Shown here: positions 17,034 to 25,324 of the stretch, piece after piece
Layout of the letters: each line of letters starts with the position of its first letter
Numbering within the stretch: position 1 is the first letter of the stretch
NCBI RefSeq assembly: GCF_014137975.1
Contig: NZ_JACGWZ010000001.1
Span: forward strand, 930,001-994,000
Source: Halosaccharopolyspora lacisalsi
GTDB lineage: Bacteria; Actinomycetota; Actinomycetes; Mycobacteriales; Pseudonocardiaceae
Reading direction: 5' to 3'
DNA length: 64,000 nt
Made by a program: the position numbers and the translations under genes
The notes under the pieces: model-generated
Database searches by the model: none
What the model was told of the DNA's origin: nothing
What the model saw: the letters and a program-made list of their open reading frames with translations, nothing else

Positions 17034-17903
17034 ATGTCGGCACCGTCCCTGCTGGCCACCAGCGACCTGCACGTCTCGCATCGAGGCAACCAAGCCGTCC
17101 TGGACCGGATCCGGCCGCGCGCCGACGGGGACTGGCTGATCGTCGCGGGCGACGTCGCCGAGAAGGTCGACACGATCGAGTGGGCGTTGCGCACGCTGCG
17201 CGACCGTTTCGAGCAGGTCCTCTGGGTCCCGGGCAACCACGAGCTGTGGACCACGGCCGACGACGAGGTCACGTTGCGGGGAGCGCACCGCTACGACCAC
17301 CTGGTCGAGCTCTGCCGGGGGCTGGGCGTGCTCACGCCGGAGGACCCGTACCCGGTGTGGGAGACCGACACGGAGTCACTCGTGGTCGCTCCGCTGTTCC
17401 TGCTCTACGATTACAGCTTCCGGCCCACCGGGACCACGCTGCAGCAGGCAGTGGACCACGCCTACGACACGCACGTGGTCTGCACCGACGAGGTGCTGCT
17501 GCACCCCGACCCGCACGAGGACCGCCGAAGCTGGTGCCGACAGCGGGTCGAGGCGACCCTGCCCCGGCTCGAGGCGATCCCCGAGGACGCCTCGACGGTG
17601 CTGATCTCGCACTGGCCGCTGCGCCACGAGCCGACGCTGCGGCTGCGGTACCCGCAGTTCGCGATCTGGTGCGGCACCGAGCTGACCTCGGACTGGCACC
17701 GGCGGTTCCGCGCGGTCGCCGAAGTCCACGGGCACCTGCACATCCCGGTGACCGACCACGTCGACGGCGTCCCGTTCGAGGACGTCTCGCTCGGCTACCC
17801 GCGAGAGTGGAAGCGATACACCACCGATCCCGATCCCGTGCACAGCATCGTGCCACCGGCCCCGGAGCGCACCTTCGAGGAACTGGTGAGGGCACACCAG
17901 TGA
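17034..17903 (+). CDS. Calcineurin-like metallophosphoesterase
   Basis: A 289-residue two-metal phosphoesterase. The five motif blocks are present in order: SDLHVS, GDVAEK, GNHELW, the SHWPL histidine, and VHGHLH. The substrate is unknown. The stop overlaps the start of a phosphopantetheinyl transferase gene by four bases (GTGA). Such tight coupling suggests linked function, for example acting on a CoA- or pantetheine-related phosphate, but this is inference. No signal peptide, so cytosolic. Confidence 0.88.
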   Translation: MSAPSLLATSDLHVSHRGNQAVLDRIRPRADGDWLIVAGDVAEKVDTIEWALRTLRDRFEQVLWVPGNHELWTTADDEVTLRGAHRYDHLVELCRGLGVLTPEDPYPVWETDTESLVVAPLFLLYDYSFRPTGTTLQQAVDHAYDTHVVCTDEVLLHPDPHEDRRSWCRQRVEATLPRLEAIPEDASTVLISHWPLRHEPTLRLRYPQFAIWCGTELTSDWHRRFRAVAEVHGHLHIPVTDHVDGVPFEDVSLGYPREWKRYTTDPDPVHSIVPPAPERTFEELVRAHQ

Positions 17904-18547
17904 TCGAACGCATCCTCACCGACGGGGTCGCCGCGGCCGAGGTGCTGGGCGACGACCCGAGCGCGAGCCTGCTGCCCGACGAGGAACAGCTGGTCGCCAA
18001 GGCCGTCGAGAAACGCCGCCGCGAGGTCACCATCGCGCGCACCTGCGCGCGGCGCGCCCTCACCGAGCTCGGCAGGTCGTGGACCGCCATCCTCAGCGGA
18101 CCGAAGCGGGAACCGCTGTGGCCGGAGGGCATCGTCGGCAGCATCACCCACTGCAAGGACTACTGCGCCGCCGCCGTGGCCGAGCACGACAAGGTGCTGA
18201 CGGTGGGCATCGACGCCGAGCCCGCCGGTGCGTTGCCCACCGGTGTGCTCGACCAGGTCAGCTCGGCCGGGGAGCGCGACCTGCTGCGGGAGCTACCGGG
18301 TGACGAGACCTGGGACCGGTTGTTGTTCAGCGCCAAGGAAAGCGTCTACAAGGCGTGGTTTCCGCTGACCGGGCGCTGGCTGGGTTTCGAGGACGCCTTC
18401 ATCACCATCGACGCCGAGAGCCGGAGCTTCCGGGCCGATCTGCTCGTCGACCCGCCGACGGTCTCGGGAGTGGCGCTGAACGGCTTCGACGGGTGGTTCC
18501 TGTTCGAGCGGGGACTCGTGATCTCCGCGATCAGCGTTCCGGTGTGA
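17900..18547 (+). CDS. 4'-phosphopantetheinyl transferase (Sfp/EntD type)
   Basis: A 215-residue enzyme that transfers the phosphopantetheine arm from CoA to carrier proteins of fatty acid, polyketide or peptide synthases. Signature blocks are VGIDAEPAG (Mg-binding Asp-x-Glu), the [11 protein letters not shown] core and the upstream [12 protein letters not shown]. The start is a GTG overlapping the metallophosphoesterase stop. Length and the EntD-like N-terminus suggest broad carrier-protein specificity as in actinomycete natural-product producers. No synthase gene is nearby. Confidence 0.92.
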   Translation: MIERILTDGVAAAEVLGDDPSASLLPDEEQLVAKAVEKRRREVTIARTCARRALTELGRSWTAILSGPKREPLWPEGIVGSITHCKDYCAAAVAEHDKVLTVGIDAEPAGALPTGVLDQVSSAGERDLLRELPGDETWDRLLFSAKESVYKAWFPLTGRWLGFEDAFITIDAESRSFRADLLVDPPTVSGVALNGFDGWFLFERGLVISAISVPV

Positions 18548-18573
18548 GGGTCGACGACGCCAAGGAGGAGACG

Positions 18574-19044
18574 ATGGACATGCTGACCACCGACGTCGCG
18601 GACCGCGACGGTGCCGAGGTGCGCAGTTGTGACGTGCAGTTCCGCCAGTACGGTGGGCGCGCGGTGTTTTCCGGCCGCATCCGTACCGTCCGCTGCTTCC
18701 AGGACAACGCGCTGCTCAAGAAGGTGCTCTCCGAACCGGGGGAGGGGCAGGTCCTGGTCATCGACGGCCACGGCTCCGTGCACACGGCGCTGATGGGTGA
18801 TCTCATCGCCGAGCTGGGGCGCTCGAACGGCTGGAGCGGTGCGGTGATCAACGGCGCAGTGCGGGATTCGGCGGTGATCGCCCGGATGGACTTCGGGGTC
18901 AAGGCCCTGGGCACCAACCCGCGCAAGAGCTCCAAGGGCGGTGAGGGCGAGCTGGACGTGGTCGTCGAGCTCGGCGGGGTCCGGTTCGTGCCGGGCCAGT
19001 ACCTGATCAGCGACGACGACGGCATCGTCGTGACCGACGAGTGA
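18574..19044 (+). CDS. rraA: RraA family protein
   Basis: A 156-residue RraA-fold protein. In E. coli RraA binds RNase E and inhibits it; related proteins are 4-hydroxy-4-methyl-2-oxoglutarate/oxaloacetate aldolases. The [14 protein letters not shown] segment and the basic [15 protein letters not shown] stretch match the RraA group. AAGGAGGAG precedes the ATG. It lies 26 bases after the PPTase gene in the same direction and is probably co-transcribed. Whether it acts on RNase E or as an aldolase cannot be settled from sequence. Confidence 0.88.
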   Translation: MDMLTTDVADRDGAEVRSCDVQFRQYGGRAVFSGRIRTVRCFQDNALLKKVLSEPGEGQVLVIDGHGSVHTALMGDLIAELGRSNGWSGAVINGAVRDSAVIARMDFGVKALGTNPRKSSKGGEGELDVVVELGGVRFVPGQYLISDDDGIVVTDE

Positions 19045-19139
19045 CGAGGGGTGCGCCGGTTCGGTGGGGGGTCCGACGAGGACCTTCCCACCGGAAGGGC
19101 CGCCCACGGGGAGTCGGAAGACGCGGTGCGACCCGGTGA

Positions 19140-19943
19140 TCACCCCGAGGTGGCGGGGTCGCGCCGGTACGTCGCGGGGGGAGTGCCGACCACCCGGGCG
19201 AACGAACGGGTCAGGTGGGCCTGGTCGCTGAAGCCGAGCTCGTGGGCCAGCGCGGACCAGTCGACCGGCGCCCCGGAGTGGGCGGCGGCAGTGGCGTCGA
19301 GGAGGCGGAATCGCCGGATCACCCACTTCGGACCGATCCCGACGTATTCGGTGAACAGTCGTTGCAGCCCGCGCAGGCTCAGCCCGGCGTGGGCGGCGAG
19401 CTGTTCCGCGCGGACGATGTCGACACGCTGTTCGGCCTCGCCGACCAGGGCCGTCGCCTCGCGGCCGGCCGGGTCAGACTCGGGGAACGTGGCGAGCAGG
19501 TACTGCTCGAAGGCCCCGATCATCTCGGTGAGCCGTGTGTCGCCGAGGATCCGCGTGGCCGCCGGGCGGTCGTCGATGCCGAAGACGTCACGTCCCGGGT
19601 GAACCTCCCCCGAGATCGTGCCGACGCTTCCTTTCAGCAGCGGACGAAAACCGCCGGGGTGGAAGGCGGCGCCGAGTACGCGGCCGACGCCGCTCAGGGT
19701 CCGGAGGAACGGCTCCCGGGAGACACCGTGGACGAACAGCCGCCCGTCCTCGGCGGCGACGTGCACCCGTGGTTGCGGGATGACTCGCTGCTGGTGCCGC
19801 TCCGGAACCCGCCACCGCACGATCCAGTAGTAGTCGACGAATTCCGCGAGGGAGGGCGTGGGAGCGACGCGTTCGACGTCGAGGACCTGCCGCCCCGCCT
19901 CCGGGCGCACGATCGCCTCCGGGCATCCGTGCGGAACCGACAT
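19140..19943 (-). CDS. AraC-family transcriptional regulator
   Basis: A 267-residue regulator with an N-terminal ligand domain of the DUF6597 type (residues about 1-140, including the FVDYYWIVRW block) and a C-terminal AraC double helix-turn-helix (about 160-260, LAAHAGLSLRGLQRLFTEYVG and LAHELGFSDQAHLTRSFARV). It is convergent with rraA and divergent from a DUF3224 gene, with a short 66-base shared promoter region. The regulated gene is most likely the DUF3224 gene, by position only. Confidence 0.9.
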   Translation of the reverse strand: MSVPHGCPEAIVRPEAGRQVLDVERVAPTPSLAEFVDYYWIVRWRVPERHQQRVIPQPRVHVAAEDGRLFVHGVSREPFLRTLSGVGRVLGAAFHPGGFRPLLKGSVGTISGEVHPGRDVFGIDDRPAATRILGDTRLTEMIGAFEQYLLATFPESDPAGREATALVGEAEQRVDIVRAEQLAAHAGLSLRGLQRLFTEYVGIGPKWVIRRFRLLDATAAAHSGAPVDWSALAHELGFSDQAHLTRSFARVVGTPPATYRRDPATSG

Positions 19944-20009
19944 GCTCCCCAGCGTAGCTGTCGCGTTTGTTCAAGAGCGGCCGACGCGGGCCGGACTAGT
20001 GTTCGACGC

Positions 20010-20450
20010 ATGAGCTACTCGTACCGGGCAACCTGCAAGTTCACCCTCGTCTCCTGGGCCGAGAGCCTCGTCGCCGACATCGACGGTGCGGGGACGACGG
20101 CCGGTGACGCCTACTACCCCGACCGGGGCGTGACCCGGGCCGAGGCCGGCTACTCCTACGGAGGGGACATCCGGGGAACCGGCGCACTGGTGTATCTCAT
20201 CGCCTACAAGGCCGGTGCCGCACCCGTGCTCGGTCTGGAGCGTTTCGAGGGTTCGATCGGCGTCCACGAGGGAAGCTGCGTGTTCCGGCACGTCGGCAGC
20301 CAGGACGAGGGGTCGGTCTCGGCGCGCGTCGAGGTGGTGCCCGGCATGGGCACCGGAGACCTGGCCGACCTCCGTGGCGAGGCGGAGCTGTCCGTCGCCG
20401 GGCACAGCGAGGACGGCTACGAGCTGGTGCTGTCCTACGACTTCGGTTGA
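20010..20450 (+). CDS. DUF3224 domain protein
   Basis: A 146-residue beta-rich protein of the DUF3224 family, a lipocalin/allene-oxide-cyclase-like barrel of unknown function. GSIGVHEGSCVFRHVG and the C-terminal ELVLSYDF are characteristic. It is divergent from an AraC regulator that probably controls it. No signal peptide or membrane segment. A 20-base hairpin follows 22 bases after the stop. Confidence 0.83.
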   Translation: MSYSYRATCKFTLVSWAESLVADIDGAGTTAGDAYYPDRGVTRAEAGYSYGGDIRGTGALVYLIAYKAGAAPVLGLERFEGSIGVHEGSCVFRHVGSQDEGSVSARVEVVPGMGTGDLADLRGEAELSVAGHSEDGYELVLSYDFG

Positions 20451-20472
20451 GCGGTGGACCGCCGTCTCAAAG

Positions 20473-20521
20473 GGTGAACGGACCGTTTTGGCATTCTCAC
20501 CGCCAGAACGGTCCGTTCACC
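20473..20521. repeat. Long intergenic hairpin, GTGAACG family
   Basis: GGTGAACGGACCGTTTTGGC (20473-20492) pairs with GCCAGAACGGTCCGTTCACC (20502-20521) over 20 bases with a single G-T wobble and a 9-base loop. It has the same arm length, loop length and outer bases as the copy at 44213-44261. It lies between two plus-strand genes and may terminate the DUF3224 transcript, though no T-run follows. Confidence 0.75.
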
Positions 20522-20614
20522 ACGACTCTGGGGCCTCTCCAGCCGAACGACCCGGCGAGAGAACATCAGTGGGTAGAGTTCGGGTGTCCCCGAGCGACGA
20601 GGAGCCGTGCGCCG

Positions 20615-21448
20615 ATGCGTGTCCACCACCTCAACTGCGCGACGATGCGCCCGTTCGGTGGTCGGTTGCTCGACGGGGCGGGCGGTGGGGTACTGCGCCG
20701 TGCCGAGATGGTCTGCCACTGCCTGCTCGTCGAGACCGACCGGGGACTGGTGCTCGTCGACACCGGGTTCGGCCTGTCCGACATCGCCCCCGCGAGCTCC
20801 TCGGTGCCGTGGACCTTCCGGATGCTCGTCAGACCGGAACTGGACAGCGAGGAGACCGCCCTGCGGCAGGTGCTTCGTCTCGGCTACGACCCGACCGACG
20901 TGCGCCACGTCGTGCTGACCCACCTCGACGCCGACCACGCCGGCGGACTCCCCGACTTCCCGTGGGCGAAGGTGCACGTCCACGGTCCGGAGCTGCGCGC
21001 GGCGACCGCGAAGTCCGCTCCCCGGCGATACCGTTCGGCGCACTGGGCGCACGGTCCCGACTGGGTCGACTACGACGAGCTCTCCGGGCAGAGCTGGTTC
21101 GGTTTCGACGCCGTCCGGCAGCTGCAGGGGCTTCCCGAGGAGATCCTGCTCGTCCCCCTGTACGGCCACACCTCGGGCCACGTCGGCGTCGCGATCGACA
21201 CCGGTGCGGGCTGGTTGCTGCACGCCGGTGACGCGTACTTCTTCCACGAGCAGCTGGCGCCGTCCCCGGACTGCCCGCCGCTGCTGCGAGCCTTCCAGCG
21301 ACACGTGGACACGGCTCGTACCCTGCGGATGAACAACCAGCGGCGGCTGCGCCAGCTCGCTCGGGAGCGCCCCGAGGAGATCACGCCGTTCTGCGCTCAC
21401 GACTCCGTCGAGCTGGACAGGTTCCCGGGTTCCGCGGAAACCGCTTGA
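20615..21448 (+). CDS. Metallo-beta-lactamase-fold hydrolase (lactonase-like)
   Basis: A 277-residue MBL-fold hydrolase. The metal-binding HLDADHAGG motif, GHTSGH, HAGDAYF and a terminal CAHD histidine are all present, so the dinuclear site is complete. The HxDxDHAGG form and length resemble quorum-quenching AHL lactonases and similar enzymes, but the substrate is open. GAGGAGCC lies about ten bases before the ATG. It is followed by an arginase-fold gene 71 bases downstream in the same direction. Confidence 0.87.
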   Translation: MRVHHLNCATMRPFGGRLLDGAGGGVLRRAEMVCHCLLVETDRGLVLVDTGFGLSDIAPASSSVPWTFRMLVRPELDSEETALRQVLRLGYDPTDVRHVVLTHLDADHAGGLPDFPWAKVHVHGPELRAATAKSAPRRYRSAHWAHGPDWVDYDELSGQSWFGFDAVRQLQGLPEEILLVPLYGHTSGHVGVAIDTGAGWLLHAGDAYFFHEQLAPSPDCPPLLRAFQRHVDTARTLRMNNQRRLRQLARERPEEITPFCAHDSVELDRFPGSAETA

Positions 21449-21519
21449 TCAAAGCCCTCCGCTCGTCGAGACTCTCGAGGGCTCAGACGGGGCAGTGCTC
21501 GAAGAGCGGAGGAGTGGGA

Positions 21520-22338
21520 GTGGATCGGACGCTGACGGTGTTCCGGGGCCGTGCGGGTGACCACAACGACCGGGCGATGCGGGGTTCCGATCTCGTCGGT
21601 GCCGAGCTGGCTCGACAGCTGGACCTGACCGCGACCCACGTCGGAGTGCCGGAACCGGCGCTGAACGCCGACTGGGAGACGGAGCTGGCGGCCGCGCTGC
21701 CGACCCTGCGGGCCATGTCCGCCGCCTACGAGCGGGCGTTCGACGAGGGAGCGACTCCCGTGGCCGCTCTGACCAGGTGCACTGTCGCGCTGGCCACCCT
21801 GCCGGTGGTCGCGCGGTACCGCCCGGACGCCTGCGTCGTGTGGTTCGACGCGCACGCGGACCTCAACGTTCCGCGAGGCAGTCCCACCGGTTATCTCGGC
21901 GGCATGGCCGTGTCGGGAGCGGTGGGCATGTGGGACTCCGGCCTCGGCGGTGACCTCGCGACCACCAACATCGTGCTCGGCGGCGTCCGCGACATCGATC
22001 CGCCCGAACAACGGCTCATCGACGAGGGCACCGTGCGCGCGGTGGGCGTCGGCCCCGAGCTCGCCTCCCGGCTCCGTGAAGCCGTCGCCGGGCGGCCGGT
22101 CCACTTCCACATCGACTGCGACGTGCTCGAACCGGACACCGTTCCCACGGACCACCGCGTGCCCGGCGGCATGACCCTCGACGACCTGCGCGCGGTCTCC
22201 GGAGTGGTGGCCGAGCACGAGGTCGTCGGAGTCGAGATCGCGGAGTTCGAGGACGCGTGGTCCGCCGACGGTGCTCGGGCAGACCCCGCCGAGCTGATCG
22301 CAGCGATGCGTCCGGTGCTCGACGCGGCGGGCGGTTGA
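21520..22338 (+). CDS. Arginase/ureohydrolase-fold protein with altered first metal motif
   Basis: A 272-residue ureohydrolase-fold protein. The WFDAHADLN and HIDCDVLEPD blocks retain the Asp/His metal ligands. The first motif, normally GGDH or GGDC followed by S/T, reads ALTRCT here, so the Gly-Gly-Asp is lost and Cys replaces His. Catalysis as a standard Mn enzyme is therefore doubtful. The GTG at 21520 follows GGAGGAG at good spacing; another GTG two codons earlier is possible. Guanidino or formamido substrates are typical of the family; none is implied by the neighbours. Confidence 0.78.
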   Translation: MDRTLTVFRGRAGDHNDRAMRGSDLVGAELARQLDLTATHVGVPEPALNADWETELAAALPTLRAMSAAYERAFDEGATPVAALTRCTVALATLPVVARYRPDACVVWFDAHADLNVPRGSPTGYLGGMAVSGAVGMWDSGLGGDLATTNIVLGGVRDIDPPEQRLIDEGTVRAVGVGPELASRLREAVAGRPVHFHIDCDVLEPDTVPTDHRVPGGMTLDDLRAVSGVVAEHEVVGVEIAEFEDAWSADGARADPAELIAAMRPVLDAAGG

Positions 22339-22435
22339 TTCCGGACAAGAAGGCCACTCGCGGGAACTGTGGCGAATTCCGGTTTCTGACAGCTCACCGC
22401 GGCACCGTGTCGCGCCGAGGTCGGACGACTGCCGT

Positions 22436-22816
22436 CTAGGTGCGGTGGATTTCCTCACGCGGGATGCGGCGGTCTATCTCCTCGACTTCGGCCTTGCTCG
22501 CTGATTCGGTGCGGTATTCGTGTGCTGCCTGTCGCAGCAGTCGTCGCACCAGGGCCGACATCGGTATGTGCTCGGCGGCCGCCTGTTGACGTAGCTGGGC
22601 GTCGAGTTGCCCGTCGATGCGCAGGTGCAGTGGTACGTCGAGGGTGGCGGCGTTCTCGGCGGATTCGGCCTCAGCGGTCTCGCGGCCTCTTCCTGAGCGA
22701 CTTAGTCACGCATCGCGGCGTGCCTGGCGCGGCGAGCGGCCGGGCGTCATCGTGGTGGTTCGTCGTGATCCGGCCTCGTTGCCTTCGAAATAGTCACGTG
22801 AGTCGGCTCCGCGCAT
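22436..22816 (-). pseudogene. Ribbon-helix-helix (antitoxin-like) gene interrupted by a stop
   Basis: Reading the minus strand, an 89-residue segment (22705 to 22436) contains a convincing ribbon-helix-helix pattern: LDVPLHLRIDGQLDAQLR, then AAEHIPMSALVRRLL, and a Glu-rich tail, as in CopG-type antitoxins. No ATG, GTG or TTG lies at its start. Instead the same frame continues upstream across a single TGA (22706-22708) into a 36-residue stretch beginning at an ATG at 22816. The simplest reading is one gene of about 125 codons broken by a nonsense codon. No toxin gene (PIN, RelE, MazF) is adjacent. Confidence 0.55.
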
Positions 22817-22941
22817 CTTCCACTTGCGACACCGGAGAAGTACGTTGGATCGACGATGACGGTGAGGGCGGATTCGGCTCCCGATGAGCAACCGATAATA
22901 CTGTGCTACAAGATCACCATCGCCGTGACCGCCTCCGGGCG

Positions 22942-23436
22942 TCACGGCCGCCGCGGCGAGGTGGTCTCCTCCGACGGCCTCCGGCGGTAGTGCGCGGCCA
23001 TTCCCAGGAAGAGGAGAGCGCCGAGGACGAAGTACGGCTCGATGACCAGCAGGATCAGGGGTGTCCGGTTGTCGAGGGCCGCACTCGCCAGGTCGGCCAC
23101 GATCACGATCATTCCCAGTCCGCCACGCAGGAGCAGGGCGACGCCGGCCAGGGTCGCGGCGAACACCAGCCAGCGGCGCAGCAGGAAACCGCCCCAGTCG
23201 CCGGCCAGGACCAGCGCCACCACGACCCCGCAGACCGCCAGCACGACGATGACCAGGTTGTAGACGAAGAACCAGAGCTGGTCGAACGCGGCGTCGGCCG
23301 CGGTGGTTCGCGTTCCCAGCCCGGTCCGGCCGCCCGCCGCCCAGTAGATGTGCGGTACCGCGAACACCAGCGACCACGCGCCGACCGCGACGCACCAGGC
23401 GACTCCGGGCCACCGTGCGGTCCTGCCCGACGCCAT
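22942..23436 (-). CDS. DUF3995-like four-helix membrane protein
   Basis: A 164-residue membrane protein with four hydrophobic helices. The first contains SLVFAVPHIYWAAGG, which matches DUF3995. The C-terminus is short, basic and cytosolic. The ATG at 23436 is divergent from the epimerase gene at 23584. No function is known for the family. Confidence 0.78.
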   Translation of the reverse strand: MASGRTARWPGVAWCVAVGAWSLVFAVPHIYWAAGGRTGLGTRTTAADAAFDQLWFFVYNLVIVVLAVCGVVVALVLAGDWGGFLLRRWLVFAATLAGVALLLRGGLGMIVIVADLASAALDNRTPLILLVIEPYFVLGALLFLGMAAHYRRRPSEETTSPRRP

Positions 23437-23583
23437 GACGCCGAGAGTACGTCACCTGCCCCGGGCCGTCGCGGCGAACGCGGCCGTGGGATCGCTCGTC
23501 GGGGAAGTCCGCGGGCTGCCGTCCACCAGCGGTGATCGGATAGGTTCTCCACGGCGGACGTGCCGGAGGCGAGGGGAGTGGTC

Positions 23584-24510
23584 GTGCGCAAACTGGTGCT
23601 GGCAGGTGGTTCGGGTGCCCTGGGACGCCGCATCGCCGAGGACTTCGCCGGGCGTGGCCACGAGGTGGTGATCCTGACCCGGTCGCCGAACCCGGAGCTG
23701 GGGTACCGGCAGCTGCGCTGGGACGGCGAGACCGTGGGGGAGTGGGCGCGGGAACTGTCCGGGGCGGTCCTGGTCAACCTGGCCGGTGAACTGGTCGACC
23801 GTCCGCCGACGCGGGCGAACGTCGACCTGCTGACCACCTCGCGCACCCGCCCGACCGAGGCCCTGCGCGCGGCCGCGACGACGCTGCCGGAGCCACCGGC
23901 GGTATGGATCCAGTCCAGCACCGCCGCGATCTACGGTGACCGCGGTGAGGAACCGTTGAGCGAGGAGTCGCCGCTCGGCGACGGCCCACCTCAGATGACC
24001 GACGTGGCCGGGGCGTGGGAGGCGGCGGCCGAGGGCGCGCCCGCTGCTCGCCGGGTGACCCTCCGCGCCGGAGTGGTCCTGGACCGCGACACGCCGGCGC
24101 TGAATCGGCTGGTCGGGCTGACCCGTTGGGGTCTGGGCGGTCGAGTCGGATCCGGGCGGCAGTGGGTGAGTTGGCTGCACATAGCGGACTACCTCGCCGT
24201 CGTGCGCCACGCGGTGGAAACGGAGCTGGACGGCGTGGTCAACGCGACCGGCCCGGAACCGGTGCGCAACGCGGAACTGATGGCGGCACTGCGGCAGCGG
24301 CTGGGGAGGCCGCCGGCACCGCCGACGCCCGCCTTCCTGGTTCGGATGGGAGCGCCGTTGCTGCGTACCGACCCCGCGCTGGCGCTGCTCGGACGCAGGT
24401 GCCTGCCTCGCAGACTGCTCGACTCGAGGTTCGAGTTCCGGTACCCGCACCTCGGCGGTGCTCTGTCCGACCTCCTGTCGCCCCCGGCGAGCGGTTCCGC
24501 CGGGTGGTGA
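23584..24510 (+). CDS. TIGR01777 family epimerase/SDR protein
   Basis: A 308-residue extended short-chain dehydrogenase-like protein. The NAD(P)-binding LAGGSGALGRRIA motif, NLAGE, SSTAAIYGD and WLHIADYLAVV blocks and the C-terminal DUF1731-like FEFRYPHLGGAL place it in TIGR01777 (YfcH/SulA family). The role is unknown; relatives have been linked to cell division or membrane processes. GAGGGGAG precedes the GTG at 23584; an upstream GTG at 23578 is also possible. It converges on pgl across a long hairpin. Confidence 0.85.
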   Translation: MRKLVLAGGSGALGRRIAEDFAGRGHEVVILTRSPNPELGYRQLRWDGETVGEWARELSGAVLVNLAGELVDRPPTRANVDLLTTSRTRPTEALRAAATTLPEPPAVWIQSSTAAIYGDRGEEPLSEESPLGDGPPQMTDVAGAWEAAAEGAPAARRVTLRAGVVLDRDTPALNRLVGLTRWGLGGRVGSGRQWVSWLHIADYLAVVRHAVETELDGVVNATGPEPVRNAELMAALRQRLGRPPAPPTPAFLVRMGAPLLRTDPALALLGRRCLPRRLLDSRFEFRYPHLGGALSDLLSPPASGSAGW

Positions 24511-24512
24511 CG

Positions 24513-24556
24513 CGGTTTCGCGCGAAATCGGGAAAGCCCGGTTTCGCGCGAAACCG
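24513..24556. terminator. 20-base hairpin between convergent genes, TTTCGCGCGAAA family
   Basis: CGGTTTCGCGCGAAATCGGG (24513-24532) pairs with CCCGGTTTCGCGCGAAACCG (24537-24556) with one wobble and a 4-base AAAG loop. Each arm is itself nearly palindromic. It lies between the epimerase (plus) and pgl (minus) and can fold from either strand, so it is a good bidirectional terminator. A related palindrome occurs at 38871-38892. Confidence 0.75.
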
Positions 24557-24568
24557 TTCCACCCCGCG

Positions 24569-25324
24569 TCAGGTGACCTGGGAGGCCGCCTCGCGGTCCA
24601 ACAACCACAACGTGCGCTCGCGTCCGCGCACACCCGCTGCCGGGACCTCGGCCGGGCTCGTCCCGGCCAGCGCCGACGTGACGGCCTCGGCCTTGGCCTC
24701 GCCCGTGGTCATCATCCAGGCCTCGCGGGCGTTGCGGAGCGCGGGCAGGGTCAGCGAGATCCGCGTGGGCGGTGGCTTCGGGCAGTCGTGCACCCCCACC
24801 ACCGTCCGGCTCGTCTCGTGCACGTACGGCGTCTCCGGGAACAGCGACGCCGTGTGCCCCTCGCCCCCGACGCCCAGCATGAGCACGTCGAAGTCGGGCA
24901 CCGGCATCTCGGCGGCCGGACCGGCGATGGTGGCCAGCACCTGCGCGTAGTGCGCGGCCGCCTCGTCGGCGTCGTCGCCGAACCTGCCGTCCGAGGGGGC
25001 CATCGGATGCACCCGCTGCGGATCGACGTCGACGTGGTCGAGCAGCGCCTTGCGCGCCTGCGTCTCGTTGCGCTCCGGGTCACCGGCGGGCAGGAACCGC
25101 TCGTCGCCCCAGAACACGTTCACGTTCGCCCAGTCCACCGCGTCGCGGGCGGGGGAGAGCCGCACCTGTTCCAGCACACCGACGCCGGTTCCGCCACCCG
25201 TCAACACCACGGAGGCCACTCCACGGGACGACTGCACGTCGGCCACCGTGGTGATCAGGCGCGCCGCGGCGGCGGCCGTCAGCGCTTCGGCGCCGGAATG
25301 AACGAGGACGTCGGTGCGGCTCAT
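24569..25324 (-). CDS. pgl: 6-phosphogluconolactonase
   Basis: A 251-residue cytosolic enzyme of the NagB/DevB fold that hydrolyses 6-phosphoglucono-1,5-lactone, the second step of the oxidative pentose phosphate pathway. VVLTGGGTGVGVLEQV, the NVFWGDERFL block and MLGVGGEGHTASLFP are characteristic. Its ATG overlaps the opcA stop (ATGA). It is the last gene of the tkt-tal-pgi-zwf-opcA-pgl operon and ends 13 bases from a convergent hairpin. Confidence 0.95.
   Translation of the reverse strand: MSRTDVLVHSGAEALTAAAAARLITTVADVQSSRGVASVVLTGGGTGVGVLEQVRLSPARDAVDWANVNVFWGDERFLPAGDPERNETQARKALLDHVDVDPQRVHPMAPSDGRFGDDADEAAAHYAQVLATIAGPAAEMPVPDFDVLMLGVGGEGHTASLFPETPYVHETSRTVVGVHDCPKPPPTRISLTLPALRNAREAWMMTTGEAKAEAVTSALAGTSPAEVPAAGVRGRERTLWLLDREAASQVT

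Noticed and set aside
14216-17272. A very long open frame antisense to the MMPL gene
   Set aside because: It mirrors the GC-rich third-codon pattern of the real gene, has His/Gly/Arg-rich low-complexity composition and no recognisable domain.
24513-24556. Possible CRISPR or direct-repeat array because arms repeat the same core
   Set aside because: Only two half-copies, arranged as an inverted repeat with a 4-base loop; it is a hairpin.
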